A stretch of DNA of 64,000 bases from JAXLSZ01 sp046330315. Its GTDB lineage: Bacteria > Actinomycetota > Thermoleophilia > Solirubrobacterales > 70-9. The position numbers and the translations under genes were made by a program. Positions 49,298 to 57,614 of the stretch are shown in pieces. The DNA lies in NCBI GenBank assembly GCA_046330315.1, contig JAXLSZ010000005.1, positions 434,001-498,000 of the forward strand, written 5' to 3'. The notes under the pieces are model-generated. The model was not told the DNA's origin and did no database searches. It was given only the letters and a program-made list of their open reading frames with translations. Each line of letters starts with the position of its first letter. The stretch's first letter is position 1.

Positions 49298-49681
49298 TCA
49301 GGCCGTCTGGCGCCCGCCGTAGGCGAGCAGTCCGTAGATCACGAGGATGTCGATCCCGAAGATCGCCAGGGAGAGAAACGGCGCCCCCGGCAGCCAGATC
49401 AGCATCAGGATCATGTTGAGGCTGGCGCCGATGATCCCGATCCAGCGGCCGAACTCCCCGCCGCCCCAGATCGAGACCGCGGCGATCAGCTGCACGACGC
49501 CGACGATCAGCACCACCCAGCCCCAGGTGTTGAGGCTGCTGATCACGTACTTCGCGTTGTCGGTGAAGAAGGTCGAGTTGTCGATCGCGGCGATCCCGTA
49601 GATCACGTTGAGGATCCCGGCGATCGCGACCATCGTGCCGGCGAACAGGATCCAGCCTGCTCCCTTGCCTGGCTCTTCCAT
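49298..49681 (-). CDS. Four-helix membrane protein (DUF7144-type), second copy
   Basis: 127 residues, four helices: GWILFAGTMVAIAGILNVIYGI, GWVVLIVGVVQLIAAVSIW, FGRWIGIIGASLNMILMLIW and a C-terminal helix. The pattern NVIYGIAAIDNSTFFTDN...NTWGWV parallels the first copy (NIIYGIGALDNASFYANG...NTMGWV). ATG 49681 has GGAGG eight bases upstream. Motif copy E and TAGCTT stand about 100 bases before it. Function unknown. Confidence 0.83.
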   Translation of the reverse strand: MEEPGKGAGWILFAGTMVAIAGILNVIYGIAAIDNSTFFTDNAKYVISSLNTWGWVVLIVGVVQLIAAVSIWGGGEFGRWIGIIGASLNMILMLIWLPGAPFLSLAIFGIDILVIYGLLAYGGRQTA

Positions 49682-49780
49682 CAATTGGCCTCCAGTCTTG
49701 GTTTCCGGCCTCTCGGCCACCCCTCTGCTGCGCACTGCCTCAGATTGCCGGGAAAGCTAGACACCGGAACACTCGTGGGA

Positions 49781-49798
49781 CATCATCCGTTACGGGTG
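49781..49798 (-). promoter_or_regulatory. CACCCG-N3-CGGATGATG motif, copy E
   Basis: CACCCGTAACGGATGATG on the minus strand, preceded by AAT. TAGCTT (49759-49754) follows after 21 bases. The target is the DUF7144-type gene at 49681. The spacer between the two half-sites here is TAA. Confidence 0.7.
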
Positions 49799-49845
49799 AT
49801 TTCGCTCTGGAGCGCCGAATTCCCCCTGGCCGCGCCCGGAGCGCC

Positions 49846-51456
49846 TCAGTCGCCGGGGGCAAGGAACCGTTCCCGCAGCTCCGTCTTCTTCCATTTCCCC
49901 GTCGCGGTCCGGGGGATCTCCTCGACGAACTCGAAGCGCTCCGGGAGCTGCCACCTGGCGAAATCGGCCGCGAGGTGGGCGCGCAGCTCCTCGGGCCCGG
50001 CCGTGGCACCGTCGGCGAGCGCGACCACGGCCATCGGCCGCTCCCCCCAGCGCTCGTCGGGGACGGCGATCACCGCCGCCTCGGCGACCGCGGCGTGGGA
50101 CATCAGCAGGTTCTCCATGTCGACCGAGCTGATCCACTCCCCGCCCGACTTGACCAGGTCCTTGGAGCGATCCCGGATCTTGATGCAGCCGTGGCGGTCC
50201 ACGGTGACCACGTCGCCGGTGCGAAACCAGCCGTCCTCGGTGAACTTCTCGGTGCCCTCGCCTCCGTGGTAGGCGCCGGCCACCCAGGGGCCGCGCACCT
50301 CCAGCTCGCCCATCGCCGCGTCGTCCCACCGCACCTCGCCCTCCTCGTCCCGGGCTCTGATCTCGACCAGCGGCACCGCACGGCCCTGCCGGGCCCGGTA
50401 GGCGTACTGCTCGGCGCTGCCGGGCTCGAGATCCGCGCTGGCGTGGCAGACGGTCCCCAGGGGGCTGGTCTCGGTCATTCCCCAGGCATGCAGAACGGTG
50501 AGGCCGTGACGGTCGAAGCCCTCGATCAGCGAGGGCGGCGCGGCCGCCCCGCCGACCACCATCGAGCGCAGCGGGGAGAGATCCCAGCCGTCCGGGTCGG
50601 CGTCGAGCGCCGCCAGGATCGCCATCCAGACCGTCGGCACCCCCGCGGTCAGGGTCACCCGCTCGGCGGCGAGCAGCTCCAGCACGCTGTCCGCGTCCAG
50701 CCGCGGGCCCGGCAGGACCAGGCCGGCGCCGGTCAGCGCGGCGGCGTAGGGCAGCCCCCACGCGTTGGCGTGGAACATCGGGACGACCGGAAGGACGACG
50801 TCGCGCCAGGAGACGCCGAGCGCGTCGGGCAGCGCCGAGCCCAGCGCGTGCAGGACGGCGGAGCGGTGCGAGTAGGCGACTCCCTTGGGGCGCCCGGTGG
50901 TGCCCGACGTGTAGCACATGGCCGCCGCCCGGCGCTCGTCGAGGCGAGGCCAGTCCACCTGCTCGGCGCCGCCGAGCAGCTGCTCGTAGTCGAGCGCACC
51001 CTCGGGCGCCTGCGGCGGGTCTCCTCCGTGGCGGACCACGATCACCGAGCCGAGGTCGCAGCGGGGCAGGAAGCTGTCGAGGACGCCGAGCAGGGTCTCG
51101 TCGACGACGATCGCGGAGTCCCCGGCGTGGCCGGCGATGTAGGCGAGCTCGTCGGGGTGCAGGCGCGGGTTGAGCGTGTGCAGGACCGCGCCCATCGCCG
51201 GGACGGCGAAGTAGAGCTCGAGGTGCTCGGGCTGGTTCCACATCAGGGTCGCGACCCGGTCCCCGGCGCCGATCCCGAGGGAGCGAAGGGCCCCGGCGAG
51301 GCGCCGGGCCCGCGACGCCGCGGCCGCGTAGTCGGTCCTGTGGATGCTGCCGTCGGGGCGGCGGGAGACCACCTCGCGGTCGCCGTGGAAGCGCTCGGCG
51401 CGCTCGATCACCCCGGTCAGGGTGAGCGGGTAGTCGTCCATCGTCAGCCCGTCCAT
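49846..51456 (-). CDS. Fatty acid (acyl) CoA ligase, AMP-binding family
   Basis: 536 residues of the ANL superfamily. The AMP-binding P-loop is CYTSGTTGRPKGVAYSH. HAWGMTETSPLG, GWFRTGDVVTVDRHG, IRDRSKDLVKSGGEWIS and PRTATGKWKKTELR (with the C-terminal Lys) complete the set. It activates medium- or long-chain acids to acyl-CoA. ATG 51456 has GGAGG four bases upstream. It is divergent from the LuxR-type regulator with 146 bp between. No other beta-oxidation genes are nearby. Confidence 0.92.
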   Translation of the reverse strand: MDGLTMDDYPLTLTGVIERAERFHGDREVVSRRPDGSIHRTDYAAAASRARRLAGALRSLGIGAGDRVATLMWNQPEHLELYFAVPAMGAVLHTLNPRLHPDELAYIAGHAGDSAIVVDETLLGVLDSFLPRCDLGSVIVVRHGGDPPQAPEGALDYEQLLGGAEQVDWPRLDERRAAAMCYTSGTTGRPKGVAYSHRSAVLHALGSALPDALGVSWRDVVLPVVPMFHANAWGLPYAAALTGAGLVLPGPRLDADSVLELLAAERVTLTAGVPTVWMAILAALDADPDGWDLSPLRSMVVGGAAAPPSLIEGFDRHGLTVLHAWGMTETSPLGTVCHASADLEPGSAEQYAYRARQGRAVPLVEIRARDEEGEVRWDDAAMGELEVRGPWVAGAYHGGEGTEKFTEDGWFRTGDVVTVDRHGCIKIRDRSKDLVKSGGEWISSVDMENLLMSHAAVAEAAVIAVPDERWGERPMAVVALADGATAGPEELRAHLAADFARWQLPERFEFVEEIPRTATGKWKKTELRERFLAPGD

Positions 51457-51550
51457 CTCTCCTCCGGCTCGGTGTGCGTCTGCCTCCGGGCCCCCGACCG
51501 TACCGCACCGATCCGAAGCCCGAGGACCGGTGCGAGTGGCGCCGTGCCGG

Positions 51551-51556
51551 TAGAGT
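51551..51556 (+). promoter_or_regulatory. -10 hexamer (TAGAGT) of the LuxR-type regulator
   Basis: TAGAGT in GGTAGAGTCGG, 46 bases before the ATG at 51603. Confidence 0.4.
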
Positions 51557-51602
51557 CGGAGCTGCGTCGCAGGGGCCGGAGGAAAGGCACCGCGACTCCC
51601 CG

Positions 51603-53864
51603 ATGAGCATCGGCACGACAAGACCGGGCCGTTCGGCTTTGGAGTTCGAGGCGCGGGTCGCCTCGCGCCACGAGCCGCCGGCGTTCCGCCCGGGGATGGT
51701 CTCGCGCCCGCGGCTCGTGGCCCGGCTGGAGCGCGACCCGGCCGCCCCCCTGGTCCTGGTGAGAGCGCCGGCCGGCTACGGGAAGACGACGCTGCTGGCC
51801 GAGTGGGCTGCGACCGGGGAGCGGCGATTCGCCTGGATCACGCTGGGCCGCAACGAGCGAGACGGGGTCGCCCTGCTCGGGGCGATCGTCGAGGCCCTGG
51901 CCGAGGTTGAGCCGGCCGCCTCCGCTGCGCTGGCCATGCTCCAGGACCCGCTTCCCAATCTGGACGCCGTCCTGCCCCGGCTGATCGAGGGGTTGGCGTC
52001 CGCCGGGGACGGCCTGGTGCTGGTGCTCGACGATGCGCATCTGGCCGACTCCGAGGAGGCGGCGGAGGTGATCGAGGCGATCCGGGGCGGGCTCCCGCCG
52101 CGCTCGCAGCTCGTGCTCGCAGCCAGGAGCGGGCCGCGGCTGCCGGTCGGTCGCGCCCGGGCGCACAGGGCCCTGGTCGAGCTCGGCCCCCGGGATCTGG
52201 CGATGACCCGGGAGGAGGGGCGCGAGGTCCTCGAGGGGGTCGGCCTCCGCCTCACCGATGACCAGCTCGACTCCGTGATCGCCAAGACCGAGGGCTGGCC
52301 GGTGGCGATCTACCTTGCCGGACTCGCCCTTGCCGAGCAGGAGGACCGCGCCGGGGCCGTCGCCAGGTTCGCGGGTGATGACCGGGTGGTCGCGGAGTAC
52401 CTGCGGGACGAGTTCACCTCGAGGATCGCGCCGGAGCGCCGGGAGCTGCTCCGGCGGATCTCGATCCTCGACAGCTTCAGCGGCGAGCTCTGCGACTTCG
52501 TGCTCGAGCGCACTGGGACGGGTGCCGTCCTCGCCGAGCTCTCGGAGGCGAACCTGCTCGTCATCCCGCTGGACCGAAACGGCCGCTGGTACCGGTTCCA
52601 CGGCCTGCTCGCCACCGCTCTGCGGGCGGAGCTGCACCGGGAGGAGCCGTCGCTCGAGCCGGGGCTCCACGAGCGCGCCAGCGCCTGGTACGCGGAGCAG
52701 GGCGACCGCGACCGGGCGGTCGAGCACGCGATCTCCTCCGGAGACACCGAGCAGGCGGGCCGGCTGATCCACGGTCTCGTCCCCGAGTACGCCGCATGGG
52801 GGAGGAACTCCACGCTTGCCTCCTGGCTCTCGCGCTTCTCCGAGGAGCAGGTCGCCTCCTCCGTCGCCCTGGCGCTCGCCGCCTTCCACAGCTCCCTCGC
52901 CGCCGGGCGGGGCGACGCCGCGGACGCCTGGGTCAAGGCCGCCGCCCGGGCGGGCGGAGGGTCGCTCGGCGAGCCTGCCGGGGGGCCGTTTCAGGGCGGG
53001 ATCTGGGTGGCGCGGGCCGAGAACGGCCGCGGCGGGGACGGCCGCGGCGGGGTGGTCGAGATGCTGGAGGATGCGCGAACCGCCGCCCGGCTGGAGCCGC
53101 AGGAGAGCCCCTTCCGGTCCGTCTGCCAGCTGATCGAGGGCACGGCGCTGGTCATGGCCAACGACCTTGGACGGGGGGTCGAGGCGCTCAAGGAGGGGGC
53201 CAGGACGGGAGCGGTTTCGGCGCCGATGATCCAGGTGGCCTGCCTGGCGCAGCTCGCGGTCCTCTCCCTCGACCAGGGAGATCCCGTCACGGCGCAGATC
53301 CTCGTATCCCAGGCGCGGGCGCAGATCGATCGCTCGCGACTCGCCGACTACCCCTGCGCCGCCCTCCCGATCGCCGCCGCCGCGCTCGTCTTCGTCCGCC
53401 GCGGCGAGGTGCAGCGGGCCGGGTCCGACGCGACCCGTGCCGCCCGGCTGCTCGGATCGTGCCGCGACATGCCTCCGTGGTTCGAGGTCGAGTCGCATCT
53501 CCTGCTCGCCAGGGCGCTTCTCCGGCTCGACCGCCGCAGCGAGGTGGGGCCGCACCTCGCCCAGGCCTCGCAGCTCCTCGACCTGGAGCCGAACGCCTCC
53601 CTGATGCGGGAATGGCTGGCCGAGGCCTCGGCCGAGTTGGAGCGGCCCGGAGGCCACCCGGCGGCGGCCGGGCTGACCGCCGCCGAGCTGCGCGTGCTCA
53701 ACTGCCTGCCCACCCATCTCTCCCTGAGGGAGATCGCCGAGGAGTTCGTCGTCTCCTCGAACACCGTGAAGACCCAGGCCCAGTCGATCTACCGCAAGCT
53801 GGGGGTCAGCTCCCGCGCGGAGGCGGTGGCGGCCGCCCGCGAAGCCGGCCTGCTCGAGAGCTAG
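51603..53864 (+). CDS. MalT-like LuxR family ATPase transcriptional regulator
   Basis: 753 residues. An AAA/STAND-type ATPase at residues about 30-300 has Walker A APAGYGKTTLL near residue 55 and Walker B VLVLDDAH. A TPR-like helical middle follows, with RASAWYAEQGDRDRAVEHAI and similar. The C-terminal LuxR/GerE helix-turn-helix is LTAAELRVLNCLPTHLSLREIAEEFVVSSNTVKTQAQSIYRKLGV (residues about 685-730). Such LAL regulators bind an effector and ATP, oligomerise and activate. It lies between the acyl-CoA ligase (divergent) and a membrane protein. It is the only obvious DNA-binding regulator in the window, so it is a candidate for the CACCCG motif, but nothing shows that directly. Confidence 0.9.
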   Translation: MSIGTTRPGRSALEFEARVASRHEPPAFRPGMVSRPRLVARLERDPAAPLVLVRAPAGYGKTTLLAEWAATGERRFAWITLGRNERDGVALLGAIVEALAEVEPAASAALAMLQDPLPNLDAVLPRLIEGLASAGDGLVLVLDDAHLADSEEAAEVIEAIRGGLPPRSQLVLAARSGPRLPVGRARAHRALVELGPRDLAMTREEGREVLEGVGLRLTDDQLDSVIAKTEGWPVAIYLAGLALAEQEDRAGAVARFAGDDRVVAEYLRDEFTSRIAPERRELLRRISILDSFSGELCDFVLERTGTGAVLAELSEANLLVIPLDRNGRWYRFHGLLATALRAELHREEPSLEPGLHERASAWYAEQGDRDRAVEHAISSGDTEQAGRLIHGLVPEYAAWGRNSTLASWLSRFSEEQVASSVALALAAFHSSLAAGRGDAADAWVKAAARAGGGSLGEPAGGPFQGGIWVARAENGRGGDGRGGVVEMLEDARTAARLEPQESPFRSVCQLIEGTALVMANDLGRGVEALKEGARTGAVSAPMIQVACLAQLAVLSLDQGDPVTAQILVSQARAQIDRSRLADYPCAALPIAAAALVFVRRGEVQRAGSDATRAARLLGSCRDMPPWFEVESHLLLARALLRLDRRSEVGPHLAQASQLLDLEPNASLMREWLAEASAELERPGGHPAAAGLTAAELRVLNCLPTHLSLREIAEEFVVSSNTVKTQAQSIYRKLGVSSRAEAVAAAREAGLLES

Positions 53865-53867
53865 GCC

Positions 53868-54533
53868 GTGAGCTCGGTCGAGATCGAATTCGCGCTCGCC
53901 GCCCTCGCGGCGATGCTGCTTCCGACCACCCTCGCCTTCTGCGTCCTGGCGCTGGTCCTGGGCGAGCGTCCGCTGCGGACCGGCCTCTGGTTCTATCTGG
54001 GGGCGCTCGGCGCGACGCTGGGGATCGGAGTGATCGGCGGCCTCGTGCTCGGAGGCGCGGCGGCCTCGGGCGGGTCGTCGCCGAAGACCTGGGTCGCGGT
54101 CGTGGACGTGATCGCTGCCCTGGCGGTGGCCTTCTTCGTGATCAGAGCGCTGCGCCGTCCCAAGGACCCGCAGAAGGTCGCGGCGATGGTCGAGCGGATG
54201 AGCGGGCTCGCCTCGTCCCCCGCGATAGCGATAGTCGGCGCGGGGGCGGCCCTGGCGAACCCCGGGGGCCTGATCCCGATCGCCCTCAAGGAGATCTCCG
54301 AGATGGATCCCGGCACCGCCGGCTACCTGCTGCTGTGGGCCGCCTTCTCGCTGGTCTCGCTGTTGCCGCTCGCCGTCGCGCTGCTGCTGCTCCGCGTCGC
54401 GCCCGAGCCGACCATGGGTTGGCTGCACGCGGCCCGCGCCTGGCTGGAGCTTCACGCCCGCACCGTCGCCGCGGTGATCCTGCTGCTGCTCGCCGCGGCG
54501 CTCTTGCGAAACGGCATCGCCGGCCTCACCTGA
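53868..54533 (+). CDS. GAP-family membrane protein (Sap/LysE-like fold)
   Basis: 221 residues, six membrane helices. LALAALAAMLLPTTLAFCVLAL-like N-terminal helix, GLWFYLGALGATLGIGVIGG, a cytoplasmic loop with RRPKDPQKVAAMVERM and a final helix are seen. It resembles the mycobacterial GAP/Sap family linked to glycopeptidolipid addition. GTG 53868 starts three bases after the regulator, so it is co-transcribed with it. The substrate is unknown. Confidence 0.8.
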   Translation: MSSVEIEFALAALAAMLLPTTLAFCVLALVLGERPLRTGLWFYLGALGATLGIGVIGGLVLGGAAASGGSSPKTWVAVVDVIAALAVAFFVIRALRRPKDPQKVAAMVERMSGLASSPAIAIVGAGAALANPGGLIPIALKEISEMDPGTAGYLLLWAAFSLVSLLPLAVALLLLRVAPEPTMGWLHAARAWLELHARTVAAVILLLLAAALLRNGIAGLT

Positions 54534-54599
54534 CTGGTCGAACTTCAAGAAACCGCTGATAATCCTCGGGAAGTTGAAGCTCGGCGGGGGGTTGGGGCG

Positions 54600-56039
54600 C
54601 TAGGGCCCGGTCCTGGTGATCGTCGGCGGGTCCCAGCCGGTTCCGTCGATTATCCCCGGCACCTGCGGCGCGGCCGGCTGGTAGAGGCGCATGGTCAGCC
54701 GGAAGGGAGCGCCCGCCGGCGATGGCAGCCAGTTCTTGGCCTGGGCGGGGTCAGCGGGCTCGGTGCTCTGCACGTAGATGTCGAGCGAGCCGTCGGGGTT
54801 GGCGGTCAGCTCGGTGCGGTCCCCGACCGCGTAGCGGTCGATCGGGTTGGGGACGAAGAAGCCGGAGGAGTCGTAGAGCGTCAGCGACCAGAAGGCCTTG
54901 ACCGGTGGGAGCCGGCCGGGCTCGAAGTGGACGACGTAGTCGTTCGAGCCGCTGAGGGCGGCGAGAGTCCTGTCGGTCTGGGCGACGGGATAGATCGACT
55001 CCGCGGGAGTCAGGGCCCCGAGCCCGACCTGGGTGACCAGGGCGCGGAACTCGTAATCGGTCCCGTAGCGTCCGGTCGGCAGCACCAGCCAGCCGTTGTG
55101 CTTGGGGGACTCCTGCACGTAGCGCTGGGTGACCTTGGTCTGCAGCACCCCGGGCCCGGCGGCGACCGCGTCGATCATCCCCTGGCGCATTTCGGTGCTC
55201 AGCGAGGAATCGGCGGAGGGCTGCTTCCCCGGCCCGACGCCGATCTGGGCGAGCTTGCCCAGCTCGGCCCTGTCGGCCGCCGGGGGCGGGAAGCGCTCGA
55301 GCAGCCCGCCCAGCCGATCGAAGAAGGCCAGCCCGGTGGGCATCGGCGCCTCGTTGGGGGTGGTGTCGGGGTGCTTCGGCGGCTTCGGCCTGTAGCCGGT
55401 GCCGTAGCGGCTCAGCGGGACAATCCGGTAGCGGTCCTGGATCCTGCGGGTGTTCCTGAGGTCGGCCGGGCCGAAGTTGAGGGTGCGGCCGATGATCCAG
55501 ACCCGGTCGTAGCGGGAGTGGATCCTGTGGACGCCCTTCGGCAGCTTCAGGTGGCCCTGACCGGGCCCGAGCACCGCGTAGTCGCCGGGCCTGGTCTTCG
55601 CGACGCTGCCCAGGTTCCGGAAGTCCTCGGTGTAGGGGTCGTACAGCGGGATCACGAAGTAGCGGTTGACCCTGGGGACGTGGATCACCATCGGCTGGCG
55701 CCGCAGGTCGAGCCAGGCGATCGAGTAGGGCGTGTCGTTGTTGGGCGCGACGACATCGCGGGCGCTCGCGTCGGCGAGGACCCGGACATGGCTGAAGCGG
55801 TTGACCGGCCCGCGCCCGCGCCCGTCGGGCACGTTGACGCTGGTCTGGGTCCGGAAGGTCTGGTCCATCTTGACCAGGGGCAGCCCGTACTCCCACGCCT
55901 CCAGACCGAGGTCGTAGCCCTTCGTGTAGTCGGGCGAGGCGGCCGAGGCCGGTGCGGCGCCCGCGACCGCCGCAGCGAGCGCCAGGGCCGGGGCCAGGAC
56001 GCGAAGGAGCCTCCCGTTTGCGCGCCTCGATGCTCTCAC
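54600..56039 (-). CDS. Secreted DUF1254/DUF1214 protein
   Basis: 479 residues from GTG 56039. A signal peptide is seen (LLRVLAPALALAAAVAGAAP then ASA). DUF1254 follows (LGLEAWEYGLPLVKMDQTFR, SHVRVLADASARDVVAPNND, PYSIAWLDLRRQPMVIHVP), and DUF1214 is at the C-terminus (WSLTLYDSSGFFVPNPIDRYAVGDRT). These paired domains are common in bacteria but have no settled function. GTG 56039 was chosen because TATGTT (56054-56049) lies 9 bases upstream and the earlier frame overlaps the SHOCT gene. It converges on the GAP gene across 66 bp with only a weak CTTCAA/TTGAAG inverted repeat. Confidence 0.85.
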   Translation of the reverse strand: MRASRRANGRLLRVLAPALALAAAVAGAAPASAASPDYTKGYDLGLEAWEYGLPLVKMDQTFRTQTSVNVPDGRGRGPVNRFSHVRVLADASARDVVAPNNDTPYSIAWLDLRRQPMVIHVPRVNRYFVIPLYDPYTEDFRNLGSVAKTRPGDYAVLGPGQGHLKLPKGVHRIHSRYDRVWIIGRTLNFGPADLRNTRRIQDRYRIVPLSRYGTGYRPKPPKHPDTTPNEAPMPTGLAFFDRLGGLLERFPPPAADRAELGKLAQIGVGPGKQPSADSSLSTEMRQGMIDAVAAGPGVLQTKVTQRYVQESPKHNGWLVLPTGRYGTDYEFRALVTQVGLGALTPAESIYPVAQTDRTLAALSGSNDYVVHFEPGRLPPVKAFWSLTLYDSSGFFVPNPIDRYAVGDRTELTANPDGSLDIYVQSTEPADPAQAKNWLPSPAGAPFRLTMRLYQPAAPQVPGIIDGTGWDPPTITRTGP

Positions 56040-56048
56040 GGTTCCCGA

Positions 56049-56054
56049 AACATA
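56049..56054 (-). promoter_or_regulatory. -10 hexamer (TATGTT) of the DUF1254 gene
   Basis: TATGTT on the minus strand, 9 bases before the GTG at 56039, consistent with an almost leaderless transcript. Confidence 0.5.
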
Positions 56055-56079
56055 CGCCGGGCGGGAAAGGTGCGGGCCT

Positions 56080-57432
56080 CTATGACTCCTTTTCCGGCCC
56101 GTCTCGCTCGCCGGGCGCCGCGCCACCGAGCACTTCGGTCTTTGCCTGTGCCAGCTCCTCGTCGCTCAGCAGCCCCTTCTCCCTGAGCGCCGAGAGCCGC
56201 TCGAGTTGGTCGAGCTTGCCCTGCCCCTCGTCGTCGGCGGCTCCCCGGTCGTGGCGGCCGAGGCCCTGGCGCGCGCGGTCCCACAGCCCGCCCGCCTGCG
56301 CGCCGGGGAACTCGAGCTCGGTCTGGCGCCGGAGCGCCTCGGTGCCGAGCACCATCAGGACGGCGAGCAGGAGGAACCCGATCGGCTTCTGGAACGCTGT
56401 GACGGGCGCCCAGAGCACCAGCGCGAGGAAGACCAGGGCGACGACCGCGTAGCTCGCGCCCCGGCGCTCGCGCAGGTAGGGAGCGGCCTCCCGCCGCAGC
56501 GCGGACGCCGCCCGGGTCGGCCCGGCAAGCCAGGCGCCGATCACGACCAGGATCCCGAAGGTGCACATCGAGATCGCGATCGTCCGCAGCAGCGAGGTGC
56601 CGATGTCCCAGGCCGACTGGGCGGCGGGCTTCACCGAGCTCGAGGCCAGCGCGTTGACGATCTGGTCCCCCACGAAGTGCCGGACCACGAGGGTGAGGAT
56701 CCCGGCTATCAGGAACCCGAAGCCGACCGAGCGCAGGGTCTCCCTGCGCCTGCCGCGGGCGAGGAAGAGGGCCAGCGCGTAGAGCCCGAAGACGAGGATC
56801 GTGAGGACCACCGCGAGTCCCTTGATCAGATGGGCGACGTCCTGCGCGGTGGAGAGCTGGTCGGACTTGAGGATCGTGATCGACCCGGCGTCGGCCGGGA
56901 TCTTCGACGCCAGGTTCCCGCCCACCCCGAGCTGGGTGGAGAGCTGGGTGACCAGCCCGTTGAGGTTGAGGACGACCTCCCCCCCGCCGGTCGAGACCGC
57001 GGGGCCGCCGCCGTTGAGGATCTTCAGCAGGGTCTCGCTGGCGGCCCTGTTGGCGTCGGCCCAGAGCTGCTGGACCTGCGGGGTCGCGAGCGCCTTCTGG
57101 GCGACCTGGGTCCCGAGTTGGCGCAGGCCGCCCGCCGCCGGCCCGGCCAGCGGCTTGAGCTGCGGCGGCAGGGACTTGGCGAGCTCGGCCTGGACGTCCA
57201 CGTTCGCGTACAGCTCGTTGACGAGGAAGATCGAGAGCTGGTCCTGGATCTCCTGGTTGTCGAGCAGCTTGCTGCTGGTGTCCACCCAGTTGTCGGTGTT
57301 CAGCGCCTGGCGGTTGACCCAGATCGAGAAGGCGGAGACGAAGGCGAGCAGGGTCGCGACGACGAGCAGGGCTGTTACGACTCCCCGGCGGGGCGCCGGT
57401 GCGCTTCGGGCTGGCTGACCTGCCGATTCCAA
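56080..57432 (-). CDS. Membrane protein with C-terminal SHOCT domain
   Basis: 450 residues. The N-terminal helix (GVVTALLVVATLLAFVSAFSIWV) is followed by an extracytoplasmic domain of about 180 residues, with NTDNWVDTSSKLLDNQEIQDQLS and FLVNELYANVDVQAELA. Five or so helices follow. The end is a SHOCT-type LDQLERLSALREKGLLSDEELAQAKTEVLG. Function unknown. The start is TTG 57432 with GAGGAA five bases upstream. TAGGGT (57471-57466) is a likely -10. It is divergent from arylsulfatase 2. Confidence 0.8.
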   Translation of the reverse strand: MESAGQPARSAPAPRRGVVTALLVVATLLAFVSAFSIWVNRQALNTDNWVDTSSKLLDNQEIQDQLSIFLVNELYANVDVQAELAKSLPPQLKPLAGPAAGGLRQLGTQVAQKALATPQVQQLWADANRAASETLLKILNGGGPAVSTGGGEVVLNLNGLVTQLSTQLGVGGNLASKIPADAGSITILKSDQLSTAQDVAHLIKGLAVVLTILVFGLYALALFLARGRRRETLRSVGFGFLIAGILTLVVRHFVGDQIVNALASSSVKPAAQSAWDIGTSLLRTIAISMCTFGILVVIGAWLAGPTRAASALRREAAPYLRERRGASYAVVALVFLALVLWAPVTAFQKPIGFLLLAVLMVLGTEALRRQTELEFPGAQAGGLWDRARQGLGRHDRGAADDEGQGKLDQLERLSALREKGLLSDEELAQAKTEVLGGAAPGERDGPEKES

Positions 57433-57465
57433 TGGTTCCTCGCTTCCTTGGCGGTGGGCCCGCCC

Positions 57466-57471
57466 ACCCTA
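57466..57471 (-). promoter_or_regulatory. -10 hexamer (TAGGGT) of the SHOCT membrane protein gene
   Basis: TAGGGT on the minus strand in AATAGGGTGG, 33 bases before the TTG at 57432. Confidence 0.4.
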
Positions 57472-57493
57472 TTCCAACCCGGGGTCGGGCAAT

Positions 57494-57511
57494 CACCCGA
57501 ATGGGATGATG
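57494..57511 (+). promoter_or_regulatory. CACCCG-N3-CGGATGATG motif, copy F
   Basis: CACCCGAATGGGATGATG, preceded by AAT. A -10-like GAGAAT at 57532-57537 follows after exactly 20 bases. The target is arylsulfatase 2 at 57615. It differs from copy B2 at a single base. Confidence 0.7.
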
Positions 57512-57614
57512 CCGGTGGATGGGGCCGGGCCGAGAATCGCCCGAGACCGGCCGGACCGGCGATCGCCCCAACCGGCGTCGAGCCCCCGGCGCACTCGCGA
57601 ACGCGGAGGTTGAA

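Noticed and set aside
54534..54599. Terminator between the GAP and DUF1254 genes
   Set aside because: Only a 6-bp CTTCAA/TTGAAG inverted repeat with a 25-base gap is present; too weak to call.
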